Source: Ciborinia camelliae (lineage: Eukaryota; Ascomycota; Leotiomycetes; Helotiales; Sclerotiniaceae). Taken from it: DNA of 64,000 nt. The notes beneath the pieces were generated by a model that was not told where the DNA came from, did no database searches, and worked only from the letters and a program-made list of their open reading frames with translations. The DNA is taken from positions 847,225-911,224 of the forward strand of contig JANPYM010000015.1 of assembly GCA_025890175.1 (NCBI GenBank), given 5' to 3'. Numbering within the stretch: the first letter of the stretch is position 1; each line of letters begins with the position of its first letter. The translations under genes were made by a program, and so were the position numbers. Positions 1 through 12,386 of this stretch are shown here, one piece after another.

Positions 1-1638
1 GTATACGTTGAATTCTGTATAGTTATTTCTAATCTTTCTTGAAATCTTGGCCGTCTGTGTCAGTATATTGGCGAGCGTCTTGGCATCTGACTTCATGAAA
101 GATTTGCTAAGTGAGACGGAAGCAAAATCAACATCCATATCCTTCATTTTGTATTTCGGAGCCATGGTTCTCATCAAAGGCATGCCTCCAGAAGTAGCCA
201 CCACTCGATAAGCTTGAGGGGTGTACCGTTGGATTGGAGTATGGTCGGGGCCTTCGACATTTGTGTATTCCTCTGTCATTGCTTCGCGAAGCGGACAATA
301 TATGGTGTCATCGGCATCGAACAACATCCAGAGGTTCTCAAATGCTATATGTTGCTCTTCTCCCTTGCGTAGACGCTCATACAGCTGGATCTGCTTGCCG
401 AAAAACTTGTCGACGAAGGCCAGAAAGGCTTCAAAATGAGGAAGAGCTGCAGGTAGTTCATAGGCTGGAATGCCGTTATCCCCACTGCTCTTAGTGGGTG
501 CAAAAGGCAGACTATCGCTTTCTTCGCGGTTTTCTGTTGTTGCGGGTGTCTCAGTCGAGCTGTCCCAGGCTGTGCCAGACCTCTCAATATCTTCGGTCAT
601 CACTTGACTATATACTCTCGTCAGCAATTTGAGCAGTCACGCATTGATTTCAACTCACCCGTAACGACCCTTCAGTCTCTCTAACTGCTCCCTGACAGAG
701 CCAAGATTTCTAATTAGTGGTCGGAAGGGCTTCCCGAACCGGATTAGGTGGTCATCCCCGGCTGGGATATCTAACTGTTTCGCAAAGAATGCAGAAATGG
801 CCTCCGAAAGGACACCAAAAGTCAAGATTTCGATATCATCAACTTTAGGTGCCTCAGGATCCGCCTGTCGAAGAGCCTCTGCTCCGTCACTTTTGACCTT
901 TGAGTAAAGCACTCGGATGAGATGCTGAGCGTCGTGGCCGCACACGAAGCTTCCTTTCTCAGTTTCATCATTTAGTGCTGGATATGATCCGTCGTCTTGC
1001 AGGTACGCCGCTGAATCAAAAAACTTGACAACAAGCTCAATCGTGGAGTTATCATTCTCAATAGGCGCTTCACTAGGCGCTTCACTAGACGCTTCACCAG
1101 GCTCGTCCACTTTGACCTTAGCTACTGTGCCGGACTCCAGTTGGTCGATTCGGTCTTCCAGGACTCTCAGATAGTCAACGAGTCCTTTCACGAGATTTGC
1201 ACCCTGATTTCTCTTGTTGTTTTTTGCGGCTTTAAGTTCCATCTTGTGCTTGTATGCATTGAATATGGACAGCGAGCTCTGGTGCTTAATCGCGCGTCTT
1301 AGCGACCTGAAATAATAACCTTCACTGTCATCAGAATCCGAGTCCGAGTCAGAGTCAACTGATAAGGCCCCCTTCTTTCTTTCTTTACTATCACTGTCGG
1401 TCGTTGCTAGCCCATCGTCTCTTATCGCATCTTCTGGGGATCCTGTCCCAAGCTTGGCGATCTCTGGTTCATTTTCCGAGATTTTATTTTCTGAATTGGG
1501 TGCATCATTGTCTTGTGGGACTGAAGATACTTCAGTCACCTCGGAGCCTTCTCCTACACCTCGATATATTTCTGGACTGTTTGGGTAGCTCATATTACCT
1601 GAGGATAGGGTACCTGAAGTTGTATTAGCCGCAATCAA
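1..1638 (-). CDS. AAA-ATPase-like protein, N-terminal part (partial at left edge)
   Basis: Exons are complement(<1..607, 659..1638), joined by a 51-nt GT-AG intron (donor GTGAGT, acceptor TATATAG). The reading frame stays open across the junction to the window edge. About 528 residues are present. Residues 1-130 are acidic and Ser/Asp-rich, including a run of alternating S and D. A short duplicated SEAP segment follows. After the intron come AFENLWMLFDADDTIYCPLR and QAYRVVATSGG. In fungal AAA proteins of the ATAD-like group this kind of block (DUF7025-like) lies ahead of the ATPase core, so the Walker motifs should be beyond base 1. The start at 1638 is the longest option; an internal Met at 1593 is also possible. 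The family call rests on resemblance of this pre-ATPase block only, since the catalytic domain itself is not in view. Confidence 0.55.
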
Positions 1639-3310
1639 CCCTCATGTATCGTTTTGAATATTGAAATATACCACTGCCATCTTCAATAGTCTCCATTTTT
1701 CAAGAGCCTTTGTTATAGTATTTGAGGTTAGTCGAAAAGAGGATCAGTAAAAATTATTAGACCAAAACAGAATGTAAGCGAGTCGCCGTCAGCCTGAAAG
1801 TTCACGCTGAGCTTCAATTAATTAAAGCTTTGCAATAGTTACAATAGTAACGGTAGACTTTGTTCTAGTCGAAGAAGAACTTGTTACCAAGATGGCATTG
1901 GATTGTATGTTTTATCCACAAGATTCCTGGGCGGATCTGGCTCTTTAGTGAGAGCTGGTTATTCACGGGAATCCCACGCCTGTCCTCTTCACTTGCGGCT
2001 ATGAACCGGATATATAAGATCTTGCTGTGAGCCTCTTCCCCGCTCTTCATACAGAAATGGACAGTTTGGGCTCAGCCGCATTCAGCTTTCATGCAGCTGG
2101 CTAATCATATATTGATTGTTAATTAATTGCCTCAGAATTCTACCTCCGTTACATGCAATACTACCTATCGTTGCATTGCTTGAGTTGATTGTTTTTTCTG
2201 TGACTGCTTTGCATCGTTGTTGGCTGCGCGAAACAGCGAGCCTGCCAAAATACCTAATTTATGCAACCATGGGCCTACCATACGTTTTAATGACCAAAAA
2301 CAAAATATCAGTAAGTATCAATTAATCACCTTTTCGATTAGATGATTTGGAAGATCTAACTACAAAGTGGTAAAAAGTAAAGTATGATTGATTGATTTTG
2401 AAGATTCTACGGTGTAGATCTACGGTAGTACAGTATACATATTTTAGGCGAGATTTGGTTCTGTTTTGACCGGATAAAGCGTACATTTCCAAAATGTAAT
2501 CTTACCCATATACTCGGGCAGACCGGAATATTAACGTTGCATCGACATATCGGATATGAACTCTTATCTATTTCCGTAATCAAAAGTAGTATAGCTTGCG
2601 TTGGAACGAGTTTTAACGCTGAAGAAAAATCGATGTTTTTCGTTTTATCCGAATGTACGGGTTAGACTGTGTTGAACTCCTCTATTTACACCGAGGTGCA
2701 GGCACCTCGAAACGCCTTGCACACCTAAATTGAGTTCACCCATTCACCCAGTCCTGAGTCCATCACCTCCCACGTGTAAGCACACCTAAACCACTAACAT
2801 TTACCATTGATCAGCCGCATTAGCCGTGTTGTCCTTGCTCATCTGTAACCAGCGGTCTACTGAAGAAATGCCCAGGTAGATTTTACTGTAATATTTATTT
2901 TACATACCAGACACTTTAGACTAAAGGGGTACTTATAGAGCCATTTCTGCCATTGAGAGAGGTGGAATAAGAAGGGGTGCTTCTACACCTATTCCCAGGA
3001 ATAGCACTTTCGGCCTTGCTGTAGTATTGCTTCAATTAAATTTTTGTTCTACAAAGTATACTTACTTTACTATCGTATGCGCACTGAACCGAACCACGTA
3101 GGAATATTGTTGAATACTTGCTTCCAACTCAATATTCTTGGAACACAGCTAATCATCTACGATTGTTTAGGAGGTGGCAGAGGAATAATAAGAGACTGGC
3201 GTCGTGACAATTGTATTGAGGGAAGGAAGGCCTTTGGTTCTCTACCAGTGGTTATATACTCCAAAACAAGTAGCGGCTCGCTGGGACCTATCTCGACAAA
3301 CCTGCTCGTC
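1639..3310. other. AT-rich intergenic spacer
   Basis: I find no convincing gene here. Short open frames lack introns, family motifs or good starts. Around 2690-2790 there is a patch rich in CACCT/AGGTG words, next to a CACGTG box at 2771. The frame of the next gene stays open back to 3044 (Met at 3044 and 3077), so the true start of that gene could lie in this stretch. Confidence 0.5.
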
Positions 3311-5786
3311 ATGGAGCCTCTAATGCCCGTGGTTTTTCGTCGAAAAACCCTCACGAACTCTGCGGCCGAATTTGTCGAGAGACGGCTAGACATGAAGGCA
3401 CTATACCAACTCGAGAAACCAACAGAAGAGTTCAATGACTTACAAGATGTCTCCGAGTTTTTCCCTGAGATCGACCGTTTCGCTCCAAAGGGGGCCAGTT
3501 TGGCGTAAGTCCTCATCTTTATGCTTCTAACCACGTTCAATTTAACGGACTATTCAATCCAGTGTAGCCGACTACTACAATCAGTCTAAGGAAAGCATGG
3601 AGAAATTCCGTGGTACACTTAAGAAATTCGCCGCTACCCTCAGGGAGAGGGATGTGGATTCTAAACTCAACATCGTCATCAAAGATCCAAGCGATTTCAC
3701 AATGGAATACGTTCTTGGAATCATTAACAGCCTAGGAAAAAGCAGTAGCAATCCCTCCAAGACAAGATCATGCAAGGAATTCATCCAGAGTTGCTACCGG
3801 AAAGTGGAAGACAATAAGGTCGTCATCAATGGGCTCCTCACTTTGATTCCTAGTGACATCTATGGTTCGATGATATCTGGAGGATTTACCTTGATTTTGG
3901 CTGTAAGTTTGTCTGTGGTTGTTAGCACGCATATCTAGGAAAGACATAATATGGAACCTGACCTGTACCATTGCATCAGGCTATCGAAAAGAAAGTCAAA
4001 GAGCGCGAAGAGATTCAGAACTGGTTGGCAGAAATTCCCAAGAAGTTAGAAACTATACAGCGCTTATCAGGAATACATCACGTCTCAATTCGACTGCACA
4101 TGTGTGCAAATGCTATTATAGTCGCCATATTTACAGTTTTAGAGCGTATTTTGGACAAGATTACCAAGTCATGGATGGGTAAGTCGCTCATAGGTGGGTC
4201 AGGAGGCATGTAGCTGATAGTCCGTAGGGAATCTAATCGAAAGAACCACTGAAGCGGCTCAAAGGCTCAACCCCCTAACCTCCCTAAGACATTTCAGTCA
4301 TCGAAAGTCAAATGAGAATAGCGGTATGGAGGAGCTCGGTGTACATGGGGCGGTTGAAAAAGAAAATCAAGAACAGAAGTTAAGTGTGGCTAAAGCCCTA
4401 GAACAGCTACAAGAAGAAATCAAAAAATTCCAAGAGGAGGTAAATATGTGCGGCCAGGAAATGCTAGGCAGGGTCGAAAGAAATGTCGGTGCTGGTGTGG
4501 AAGATACCAAGATATTTATTGACAACCAAAATAAACGTGCGTTTTCCTAGTTTCCGATCCCTTTCTGCCTCAGTTTTCTTCTAACCCTGACTTCGGTAGG
4601 TATGGAGGCGAGCATAAAGAACTATATCAAGAACGAATTTGGCTCATACGAAAAGAGGGCTTGCGAAACACTTTATTTATATATGAAAGACGCCTTGTAC
4701 TATCTTTGCGCCAGCAATCCGAATTTCAATGCTAAGACTGGTGAAAGTAACGCTCCCCGGTGGATCTGGTTGCAATCGCATCACGACTAACAATCATCTA
4801 TGATAGTTGATCACGAAGCAGTAAAGCTCCTTCAACAACAACAAGTGCAACAGGATATTCGCCTCATGTCAAAATGGCTCAAAAAGTTCGAGGGATCTGC
4901 TTACGACCCGATGGTGGATATGAAGGACTGCCTCGAGCACAAAGCGCTACTTGACTATGACGAGAAGGACATATCTCAGTGGATCTTACGATCAGACAAA
5001 CACATCCAATGGCTTAAAGAGGAGAAATCGAGTATCCTCGACATCAGACTTCAGACACCTCCTGATTCCCTAAACAACCCAATCTCCTTCAGCAGCGCAT
5101 TAATCGCCACAACTCTCCGAAGTACAGCTCAGTTCCCGGTGCTCGACTTCTTCTGTAGGCATAGGAACCGCGAGTCTTCCTCGAACGATAGCTCAGGCAC
5201 CGCTGCCCTCGTCAAGAGCCTGAACACACAACTTCTTAGATTCATCATCGATCGGCGCTCCGTGAACCTATCGCCACTGCGGGACGGGGTGTTATTATCA
5301 GAAGCGAAGAAAAACTTCAAAGATGGACTTGTGCTATTTGAAACACTGCTTTCGTCACTGCCAGAGGATGACATGGTCTTTATTATCATTGATTCTCTCT
5401 CATACCTCTGGGGAAGTGAGGAATCCAGGGAGATCAAAAAGCTGATGCAAACAATCAGAAAGGTGAAAGATATTGTCATAAAGGTAATGGTTACCGACGC
5501 GCTTCCTAACTCATATGTCAAGAAAGTAGCGGACGTTTTGCTTTATGTTCCCGATGTGGTGGGCGGAAATGGCGTGGTTGATACGGCTGAAAATGAGAAA
5601 GAAATTATTAGAAATACAAAGCGTACAAAAAATGTGAAAGATGGAGATGAGGAAGACGACTCGGAGGAGGAGGAGGAGGAGGAGGAGGATGAGGATGATG
5701 AGGATGATGAGGATGATGAGGATGATGAGGAAGATGACTCGGAAGAGGATGAGGATGAAGACAAAGATAGTGACGAAGATAATTAA
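3311..5786 (+). CDS. NLR-like protein: DUF7708-like domain plus degenerate NACHT-like region, no Walker A
   Basis: Six exons: 3311..3504, 3563..3902, 3980..4178, 4228..4536, 4600..4746, 4807..5786. All junctions are GT-AG and keep frame, giving 722 residues. Residues about 60-245 (PEIDRFAPKGASLA, LLTLIPSDIYGSMISGG, a helical region ending VFTVLERIL-like) resemble the DUF7708 domain found at the N-terminus of fungal STAND/NLR-type proteins. A coiled coil follows (about 280-350). The last exon looks like a NACHT module: ISQWILRSDKHIQWLKEE, then VLDFFCRHRN, a helix like those preceding RSLxxQLL, and a Walker-B-like MVFIIIDS at about 586-593. Where the P-loop should be (about 474-495) the sequence reads TPPDSLNNPISFSS, with no GxxxxGK[ST]. 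The C-terminus (about 676-722) is almost pure Glu/Asp. It is probably non-ATP-binding or divergent. The start could be upstream (3044 or 3077). Structure confidence is high, function is inferred. Confidence 0.7.
5660..5770 (+). repeat. In-frame GAG/GAT simple repeat
   Basis: A (GAG)n run passes into (GATGAG/GATGAT)n. It codes for the acidic Glu/Asp tail of the NLR-like protein. Length variation would change only tail length as long as it comes in threes. Confidence 0.85.
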
Positions 5787-7754
5787 TAACCTGAAGAATA
5801 CATTCCCTTTACTTTCAAATATTTTAGATTTCATAACCAATTACATTCAATACAGCAACCTCATCATCGACTCCCGTATCCCCCTAACCCTCCTAACAAT
5901 TTTCCTTTAATGACTCGGGAACATTCGCCACGCATTGTTGTTCCGACGGGAGCCATGATTGAGAATTCCTAGCCAGTTGTGCTTCATTCACGAATCAACT
6001 AGTTTTCATACGAATATTGACCATATTTCCGAATCGATATAACCCATTTATGAATAGCTTCAAAATTGCCTATGAATGTAGTGTAAACGTCGTCTATTTA
6101 TGAACCAACTATGTTGGCGAATGGGCTGAAACAGATTCATTCAAATCTCTATCACTACTTTCCTCATCTACAATCTAATATTTAAATAGAGATACTTCTC
6201 TAAGGCCATTTAACTTGTAACTTGCGAAGGAATTAGATTGATATAGTAGGAGCGATGAATCGCTTTAACTTTTCCATCCACCCACCTTGTAAACAGGCCT
6301 TTCAGATGAACACTATTACTTCCAGGTGCAATCGATGACTTAGTGGCTCCACTGAGTTACTTTGTACACACTTGTGAAGTAATATATGTCGATTTTCTGC
6401 CCTGCTACTTGCAGTCTAGTCTTTCATATCTATTGGGATGCTGAGCCCCAATCAACAAGACCCGGAAAGGCTCAGTATAAACTATACAGTGTACGCTCGA
6501 GAAGTTTATTGATGTACTCATAAATTGCGGGGTAAAATGTACATCCGTTTATTTATCCAAAATCCCATCACCTCATATGTCGGTCGACAGAAATAGACGG
6601 GGGCGGGTAAACCCAATAGTCGGTGTTAGTGGGCTATGTATACGTTTTGAGTATCTAAGTTTGTACCCAGATATCATATTCACAGCAACACTAATAATGT
6701 ACTAACTGGGCATCCAGTGCCATCCACCCACGCCATCCCACTCCCATCTTTTTATCCCTCCTCGGTACTTAGCCGCCCCCAATTTCTACGATATTTCTCG
6801 ATGTACTCGCTGGTACTCTGGTACTCTATCGCCTTCCGATTTCGCCATATTCCATACAACCCGTTATTTCGGTACCGAAGTGTATGAGTTCGAATGATTT
6901 TGAAAGTCTAGAAGTAAAATTGAAAAGATAAATCTGAAGAGAAAGAGTGGTTATTCGAAGTTCTACCCTCCACAACGATTTTATGTATTCTCATAAGCAT
7001 TAACATCTTTGACGACAATCAATTGTCCGATAAAGGCTATAGCTTATGATAGAGCGCCTTGTCGTTTGCATGTACTCTTGAGGACTTGGACATAAAAGTT
7101 ATTGTAGTCATCCAAATTCGTTGGGAGATGCACAAGTATATCTAAATCCACAAACTAAACAACAAATCAACAAACAAAAAATCAAGTCAAATCCACCAAT
7201 CAAATAGAAAGCATATAAACCAACTTTTGCGATGCGCAATCTCGGAGGGAAATGTGCATACATACCCGACAATAATAAAGTTCGTTCTAGAGCGGGAATG
7301 CCACTGGGCCCTAGTGGAGATCTACATGATTAGCGCTCTGAAGGGTCCGGTCCCCCCTTATATTAGTGGGACTTGGGGGTATTTTTAGATGGGTGTATTC
7401 CGTTCCGTGAGCAATAAATTATCATGTCCGAGTGATTCCATCATACCGCGGGGGATTGAAAAGATCCATGAATGGATGTGCTGCTTTCCATTCAAAAATC
7501 CGCGTTGATTACCACGAGTCTCCCTCCCATGTGATAGCGTAATTTGTTCAATACCTATAATATATTGGAAGATTAAAATACCATGTTCATAAATCGTTAA
7601 ACGTCTATCTATGTAGAAGACCGCATCAATATACACCCGAAGCCCATTATCCGAACTTATCCACCCCAGTGTCTATAACCCCATGCAATTGCAGCGAGGC
7701 TATCTCTATACACCAAACCCCGTCTCCCAAACCTCGCGGTCAGGTATATGATGC
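5787..7754. other. AT-rich intergenic spacer
   Basis: Nothing gene-like is visible. Scattered ACGAAT/TGAAT words between 5970 and 6110 form a loose repeat. It lies between the ends of two convergent genes, so it should hold their 3' ends. Confidence 0.5.
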
Positions 7755-9735
7755 TTAAAGGCCGGAATCAATTTCTTCCACCACAGCCCTATTAGTATAC
7801 GCATTCCACTGGTCACACGTCTGGGCCAGTTCACTAGGAATATTCATGTTATTCTTAATATCCTGCGGCCTCTCCAAGATATTTGCATACAGCCCTGCAC
7901 TCACATGCCACGCAATATGGCAATGGAAAGGCCATACCCCTGGATTATCCGTCGTGATTTGCCATACTATATGACCATTTGGTCGCACAACTTGCACATC
8001 TCTTCGTTGGGGATTATTTTGGCGATTTATCGATACGCCGTCCCAGTTTCCGGGGCCTTCGTGCAGGACTTGCATATTATGCCCGTGTAAATGCATGGGA
8101 TGGGCGGCGGGAGTGGGATTGTTAACGATAACGCGAATAGTGGTGTTACTGCCGAAGTTTTTGACGTTCCATTCAGCTGGGTATGTGAAATTGCCCTGGT
8201 CGGCGAGGAGAAGGACGGGGTTATTGTAATTTGCGCGGAAAGATGTATCGTCGAGTTTCCAGAGGAAACTACCGGTGGAGTTGATGAAGAAAGAGATGTC
8301 AAGGTTTTTGGTTGTGGCGGCTGGGCCGGCTGGCAGGGAATAATACGGTTCAGTGGTGGCAAGATCGTCGTTTCCGCAGGTTCCGGGATCGGGTATGTCC
8401 CAGGCTCTGCTTGTGGGTGATTGACTTGTATCTGCCCAGTCATAATAGATTTCCGCGAGAGCAATTGGCTGCTTTGCTAAAGAACAAATCGTGGAGATGG
8501 TTGATCTCATCCAGAATGCCGAGTCAGACGACCCGGCATCGGCGGTGACGAGAACATCGGTTCTTTGACCAACTGCTAAGGTGACGACTTTGGTGGTATA
8601 TGGTTTCTACACTGGTTAGTATATCGTCGGATTGAAATTTGAGAAGTTCGGTTTAAGGTGCTTACAATAGGTACGAAGTCATTGGCCATGACAACCAACT
8701 TATGACCATCAATACTGAATCTTTGTATAGCCTCAGCACCAGCATTGATTAATCTCAATCTATGTGTCTTTCCTTTTGTAAACTTAAACTTCGACATGCC
8801 AGCATTATCAGAACATTTGCTGTCATCTCCAACATCCTTGGTAGAACAGTCGAAAGTCATCTTTCCGTTGATGAGATTATTATCCGAAAGTGGCATAGGA
8901 TTTGATATTCCCTTACCACCCACAACTTTTTCAACTATTGAAAAGTATTCTTGATGGTAATAATCTGTCAAGAAAACTGGTCCAAGATCAATATCATATG
9001 GTGCGTTGCTAGGCCCGTGGATAATCATAGGTCCTATAACTCCGCCTGGAAAAGGTTAGATTGGAATGAAAATAAAAAGGCATTTATCGAGCTTACCAGC
9101 ATATTGAGCAGAATAATGCGAGTGGTACCAAGAAGTTCCATAAAGGTCTGCTTTGAAAGTATATGTGAAAGAAGCTCCAGGAGCAATAGGGCATTGTGTT
9201 ACAGCAGGTACACCATCCATATACTGAGTTCCTTTCTGTAATAAGCCGTGCCAATGGAGAGACGTCCCTTCTTCGGGCCCAGTAATCTGATTATGTACCG
9301 TAATCATGAAGGTATCACCCCAATTGGCCTCGATGGCAGGCCCTGGAAATTGCCCATTGACAAGTATGACATTCTTAAGATATCCATCTGGAGCAATTTG
9401 CCCTCTTGTGATGGTCATATCGTAGCTACGGACGACTCCTGTGGAAGGGCTTGATGTGTAGGGATTGGTGCCGCTTGCAGTCAATGGTCCCCAAGGAAAT
9501 CCATTTGGGAGAGGATTGTTCATAAGGAACATAGGAAATGTTGGAGCTTGAAGAGTTCCCCAAACAGAATTGCTAAAGAATAGATTTATAAGTAAACAAT
9601 AGTCGAATAGTATTTCATCTAGCAGAGGATTAAAACTTGCCCATTGGTTTGCTGTTGAGGTAAAGAGCTGATCATTGAAGCAGCAGCAGCCATGCCGCCA
9701 TCGAGCATACCCCCTAACATACGCAAGAAAGACAT
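7755..9735 (-). CDS. Laccase-type multicopper oxidase
   Basis: Exons complement(7755..8606, 8666..9045, 9097..9572, 9641..9735) give 600 residues with frame kept throughout. Intron 1 is a GC-AG intron (donor GCAAGT). All four copper motifs are present: HWHG at 138-141, HSH at 182-184, HPMHLHGH at 486-493 and HCHIAWH at 545-551, followed by Leu at the usual axial type-1 copper position (VSAGL). The family oxidises phenols with reduction of O2 to water. In fungi it serves in lignin-like compound breakdown, pigment or metabolite coupling. The N-terminus ([14 protein letters not shown]) is short and has an Asp inside the hydrophobic stretch, so it is not a classical signal peptide. Secretion is therefore uncertain, or an upstream exon is missing. 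Activity is likely since every ligand is kept; substrate is unknown. Confidence 0.9.
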
Positions 9736-9812
9736 GTCGAATTGGTCGTCTCAATGATACTAGACGTAAATTTGATGATGAGATATACACGTAGAGATGG
9801 GGCAAGTGGTGG

Positions 9813-9823
9813 TATATATATAT
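9813..9823 (-). promoter_or_regulatory. TATA-like AT run upstream of laccase
   Basis: An alternating TA run sits about 80 nt upstream of the laccase ATG on the coding strand. Position suits a core promoter, but AT runs are common in this window. Confidence 0.25.
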
Positions 9824-10313
9824 GGAGATATTTTCGAAAGCTTTCATTGTTTTCCAGGCGCTCAAGCGGATAGCTTTGCTCTAGCTTTGCACAGGCCGAA
9901 GTCTGTCGTGTAGCTCAAAAAAGATGGGACATTCCCCATATCTCATTGGCATTTGTGGATTGGTTTCTAGCTAGAACCGTCAAATACACCTGTATTTTGA
10001 CATAATGAAGTGTCACATGTAAACCTGGCGTATGATCTATCCTGACTTCAGAGATAATGCAAATCCAATCCTACGTAGATGTACAGCAACAACAAAATAC
10101 GGAAAGACGCTCTTTAGAAATCAGGCCACCTAATTTCAGAAACATGGAAGGGAGATACTGTACAGACTGTACAGCCTGTAACTGCAACATTACAATAATT
10201 TCTTTGCAAATCTTTGCAAATTCTGTACAAGTATGAGTATGAGTATGGAGGAAGGACTATGGGTACCTACTAGGTAGAGGTACCAGGTATTGAGTAGTAG
10301 GTACTATACCTAG

Positions 10314-10345
10314 GGTATGGGTACGGGTACGGGTACGGGTACGGA
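10314..10345. repeat. (GGGTAC)n microsatellite
   Basis: About five units of a 6-bp repeat lie in the spacer upstream of the laccase gene. Confidence 0.8.
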
Positions 10346-11808
10346 CTCCGCGGTGAACATTGATTAAAGATAAGGTTATTCACTAACGAATATGCACGGA
10401 TGGCACTGCCCTGGAGTATTGAGTGGCACTCAAATAAGATGCGAATCATGCGATGAACATGAAGGAATAATACCTAAGGTAAGGTAGGTAGACACTAGAC
10501 ACCTACCTGTAAGTCCACATCGTAGTATCTCTCTAGATTCGCTGGCTAGAGGATTTGGCGGCCATGGAACAATATACTTCCGGCTACAAGCCAACAACCT
10601 TGGAACACATTCCAAATACACCTGAGGTACATTTGTATGATTTCTTCCCCATGGAAAGTCACTGCGAAACTTTTAGCAGTCGAGTAAGTTGAAAAGAATC
10701 TGAAAAACGGGTCACCTGATGAAGCTCAACGTTCGTCCTTGGCTCCCCAACCATAAAATAAATTTAACTCGAACCTTTGGGTGAGATGAGATAATTGATG
10801 TCGATGATTTTCAGCTGAAGTCATAATTGCTCGGATGATACGGTTTCATCACCCAAGATCGTAAAAAACCGAAGGACCGAGTATCTCCTTGTCAAGTGCC
10901 TACCTATTTACGGAGCTAGAACAATTTCAGCTTCAAAGCGAGGTACTTCTCATTAGTAAACAATCAAGCGGTTTGTGTGATAGATTAAAATATTTCGTCT
11001 GGACTCGATTGTATGAAAGTTGTGTTCTCGATATACCCGGGAAGTAGGATAAACAACTAGCATCGGGACAGTCTAGTTGACATAGCCATGCTGCAAACGG
11101 TTTGTAGTACACTCTTGACCCCGCAAAAGGATTTCCAGTTTCAGTCATATTGAGAATTATACAATTTCATCAGAGGTGTCCAAGGCCAGCCACATAGCGA
11201 CCTTGAAGATGTATATATGTTAACATGTCGTTAAAAGAATCTCATCAAGTTGTTGCATCCATTCCATATGGCTTAAAAACTGGGGATCCGGCCAGAGTAA
11301 GTGAGCAAATGATATTGTGAATTGGATAGGCTAGGCCCTACACGCTCATTTAATTGGCGAAAATCCCTCAGTGGGGAGAAAAGCCGACTTTAGATGATGT
11401 CCCAGTAGCCGTTCTTCTCTGATAAATTGAAGTAGCAATATGTCACACGAACATTCCATAGAAACCTCACATTCAGGGTCAACAGAGACCGGAAGTCATG
11501 GCAGCCACCTGAAATTCGAACTCGCATGACACCGATGAACCATTGATAAAGCCGTATGATTCGAGTATTGTTGAATCGACCTCATCAGGAGGCTCGAAAA
11601 AAAACTCCGGGGAAGTTTTGTTGATACATATTGACCCCATTGAACTCCGCCCCTATGCAAATAGAAGAGCAGCGAGGTGAGAAAATTCGACATCCCCGAT
11701 GAGTCTACCAGTTATGTATAAACATATGCAATGCAAAGAATTCGTCGACTTCCATCCGTCCCCAAAATAGACGTTCTCGCCCCTCACTCCACGATGGCGC
11801 ATTTTCGA

Positions 11809-12386
11809 TTATGACGTCCGGGAAGGATAGCATGGGCGGTTCATAACCAGGGGACGTCGGTTCGCACGACCAAATGCTGCTAAAGTTTCTGGAGATGCAA
11901 TACTATCGGAACGAATGGTACTGCCAATTGCCATGAAGAATCTGAGTGGCAACCTATTAGCGCATTGAAATTACATGGCGGGAGGAACAATAATAATAAA
12001 TACCCGAAAGTAGATCCTGATGTGAGCATGTATGTACGCAGAGTCCTCCACACTCCATTTGGACCAGGACCAAATTTAATGATGGTGATTGTGCCTTTAA
12101 ACTTGTCAAAATGGAACCTTTTGATCCCTACAACTTCAACATACCATACATAAATCCTAATATGGCCCCGACAGCTATTGTTGAACGTGGTCAGTGAGTT
12201 ATATCTATGAACAAGATCATGGTCGCATACTGCCACCCATCATAGCTCCCATCTGGACTGTAAAACATGATCAGTAAAAGTTCCAAGTCAAGCAGTCAAG
12301 CAGTCAAGCAGTCAAGAAATAGTCTTACGCTTATTCCAGACGGTCTGACCACCGGGATGGCCTTGAGGTTGTGGTACTGGAGGCAT
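11809..12386 (-). CDS. mgr2: Mgr2/ROMO1-family TIM23 subunit
   Basis: Five exons: complement(11809..11941, 12004..12094, 12145..12174, 12231..12257, 12329..12386). They total 339 nt and encode 112 residues with every junction in frame. Two exons are micro-exons of 30 and 27 nt, so no single frame shows the gene. The product starts MPPVPQPQGHPGGQTVWNK, then LQMGAMMGGTVGAILGFMYG (first glycine-rich membrane segment), FGPGPNGVWRTLRTYML and SGSTFGFFMAIGSTIRSD (second membrane segment). This order (two GxxxG-rich helices around a GPNGVxRTLxxYM loop) is the hallmark of Mgr2, the inner-membrane TIM23 subunit that controls lateral release of preproteins; the animal relative is ROMO1. Length matches the yeast protein (about 113 aa). 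The tail past residue 95 is not conserved to my eye. It is divergent from the PRO45-like gene. Confidence 0.85.
12287..12316. repeat. 8-bp tandem repeat inside mgr2 intron 1
   Basis: Almost four copies of GTCAAGCA fill the middle of the first intron (12258-12328) of mgr2. This may affect intron length among strains. Confidence 0.8.

Larger units (their letters stand above)
9736..11808. other. Intergenic spacer, laccase promoter side
   Basis: I see no gene. The 5' part should hold the laccase promoter. Several short repeats occur: TGTACA-type words near 10155-10230, AGGTAC words at 10260-10310 and a GGGTAC run at 10314-10345. The small frames at 10430-10621, 10933-11148 and 11496-11693 (all -) have no motif or splice support. 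Confidence 0.5.

Noticed and set aside
5511..5840. Long minus-strand and alternative-frame ORFs (poly-Ser, poly-Leu/Ile/Val, poly-Arg/Met)
   Set aside because: They are shadows of the GAG/GAT repeat that codes the acidic tail.
8091..8548. Plus-strand ORFs of 78-109 codons
   Set aside because: Antisense to the laccase copper-domain exon, with no motifs of their own.
9056..9865. 269-codon laccase frame extended to the Met at 9865
   Set aside because: Its first 95 codons run through intron 1 and the promoter; splicing from the Met at 9735 gives a better N-terminus.
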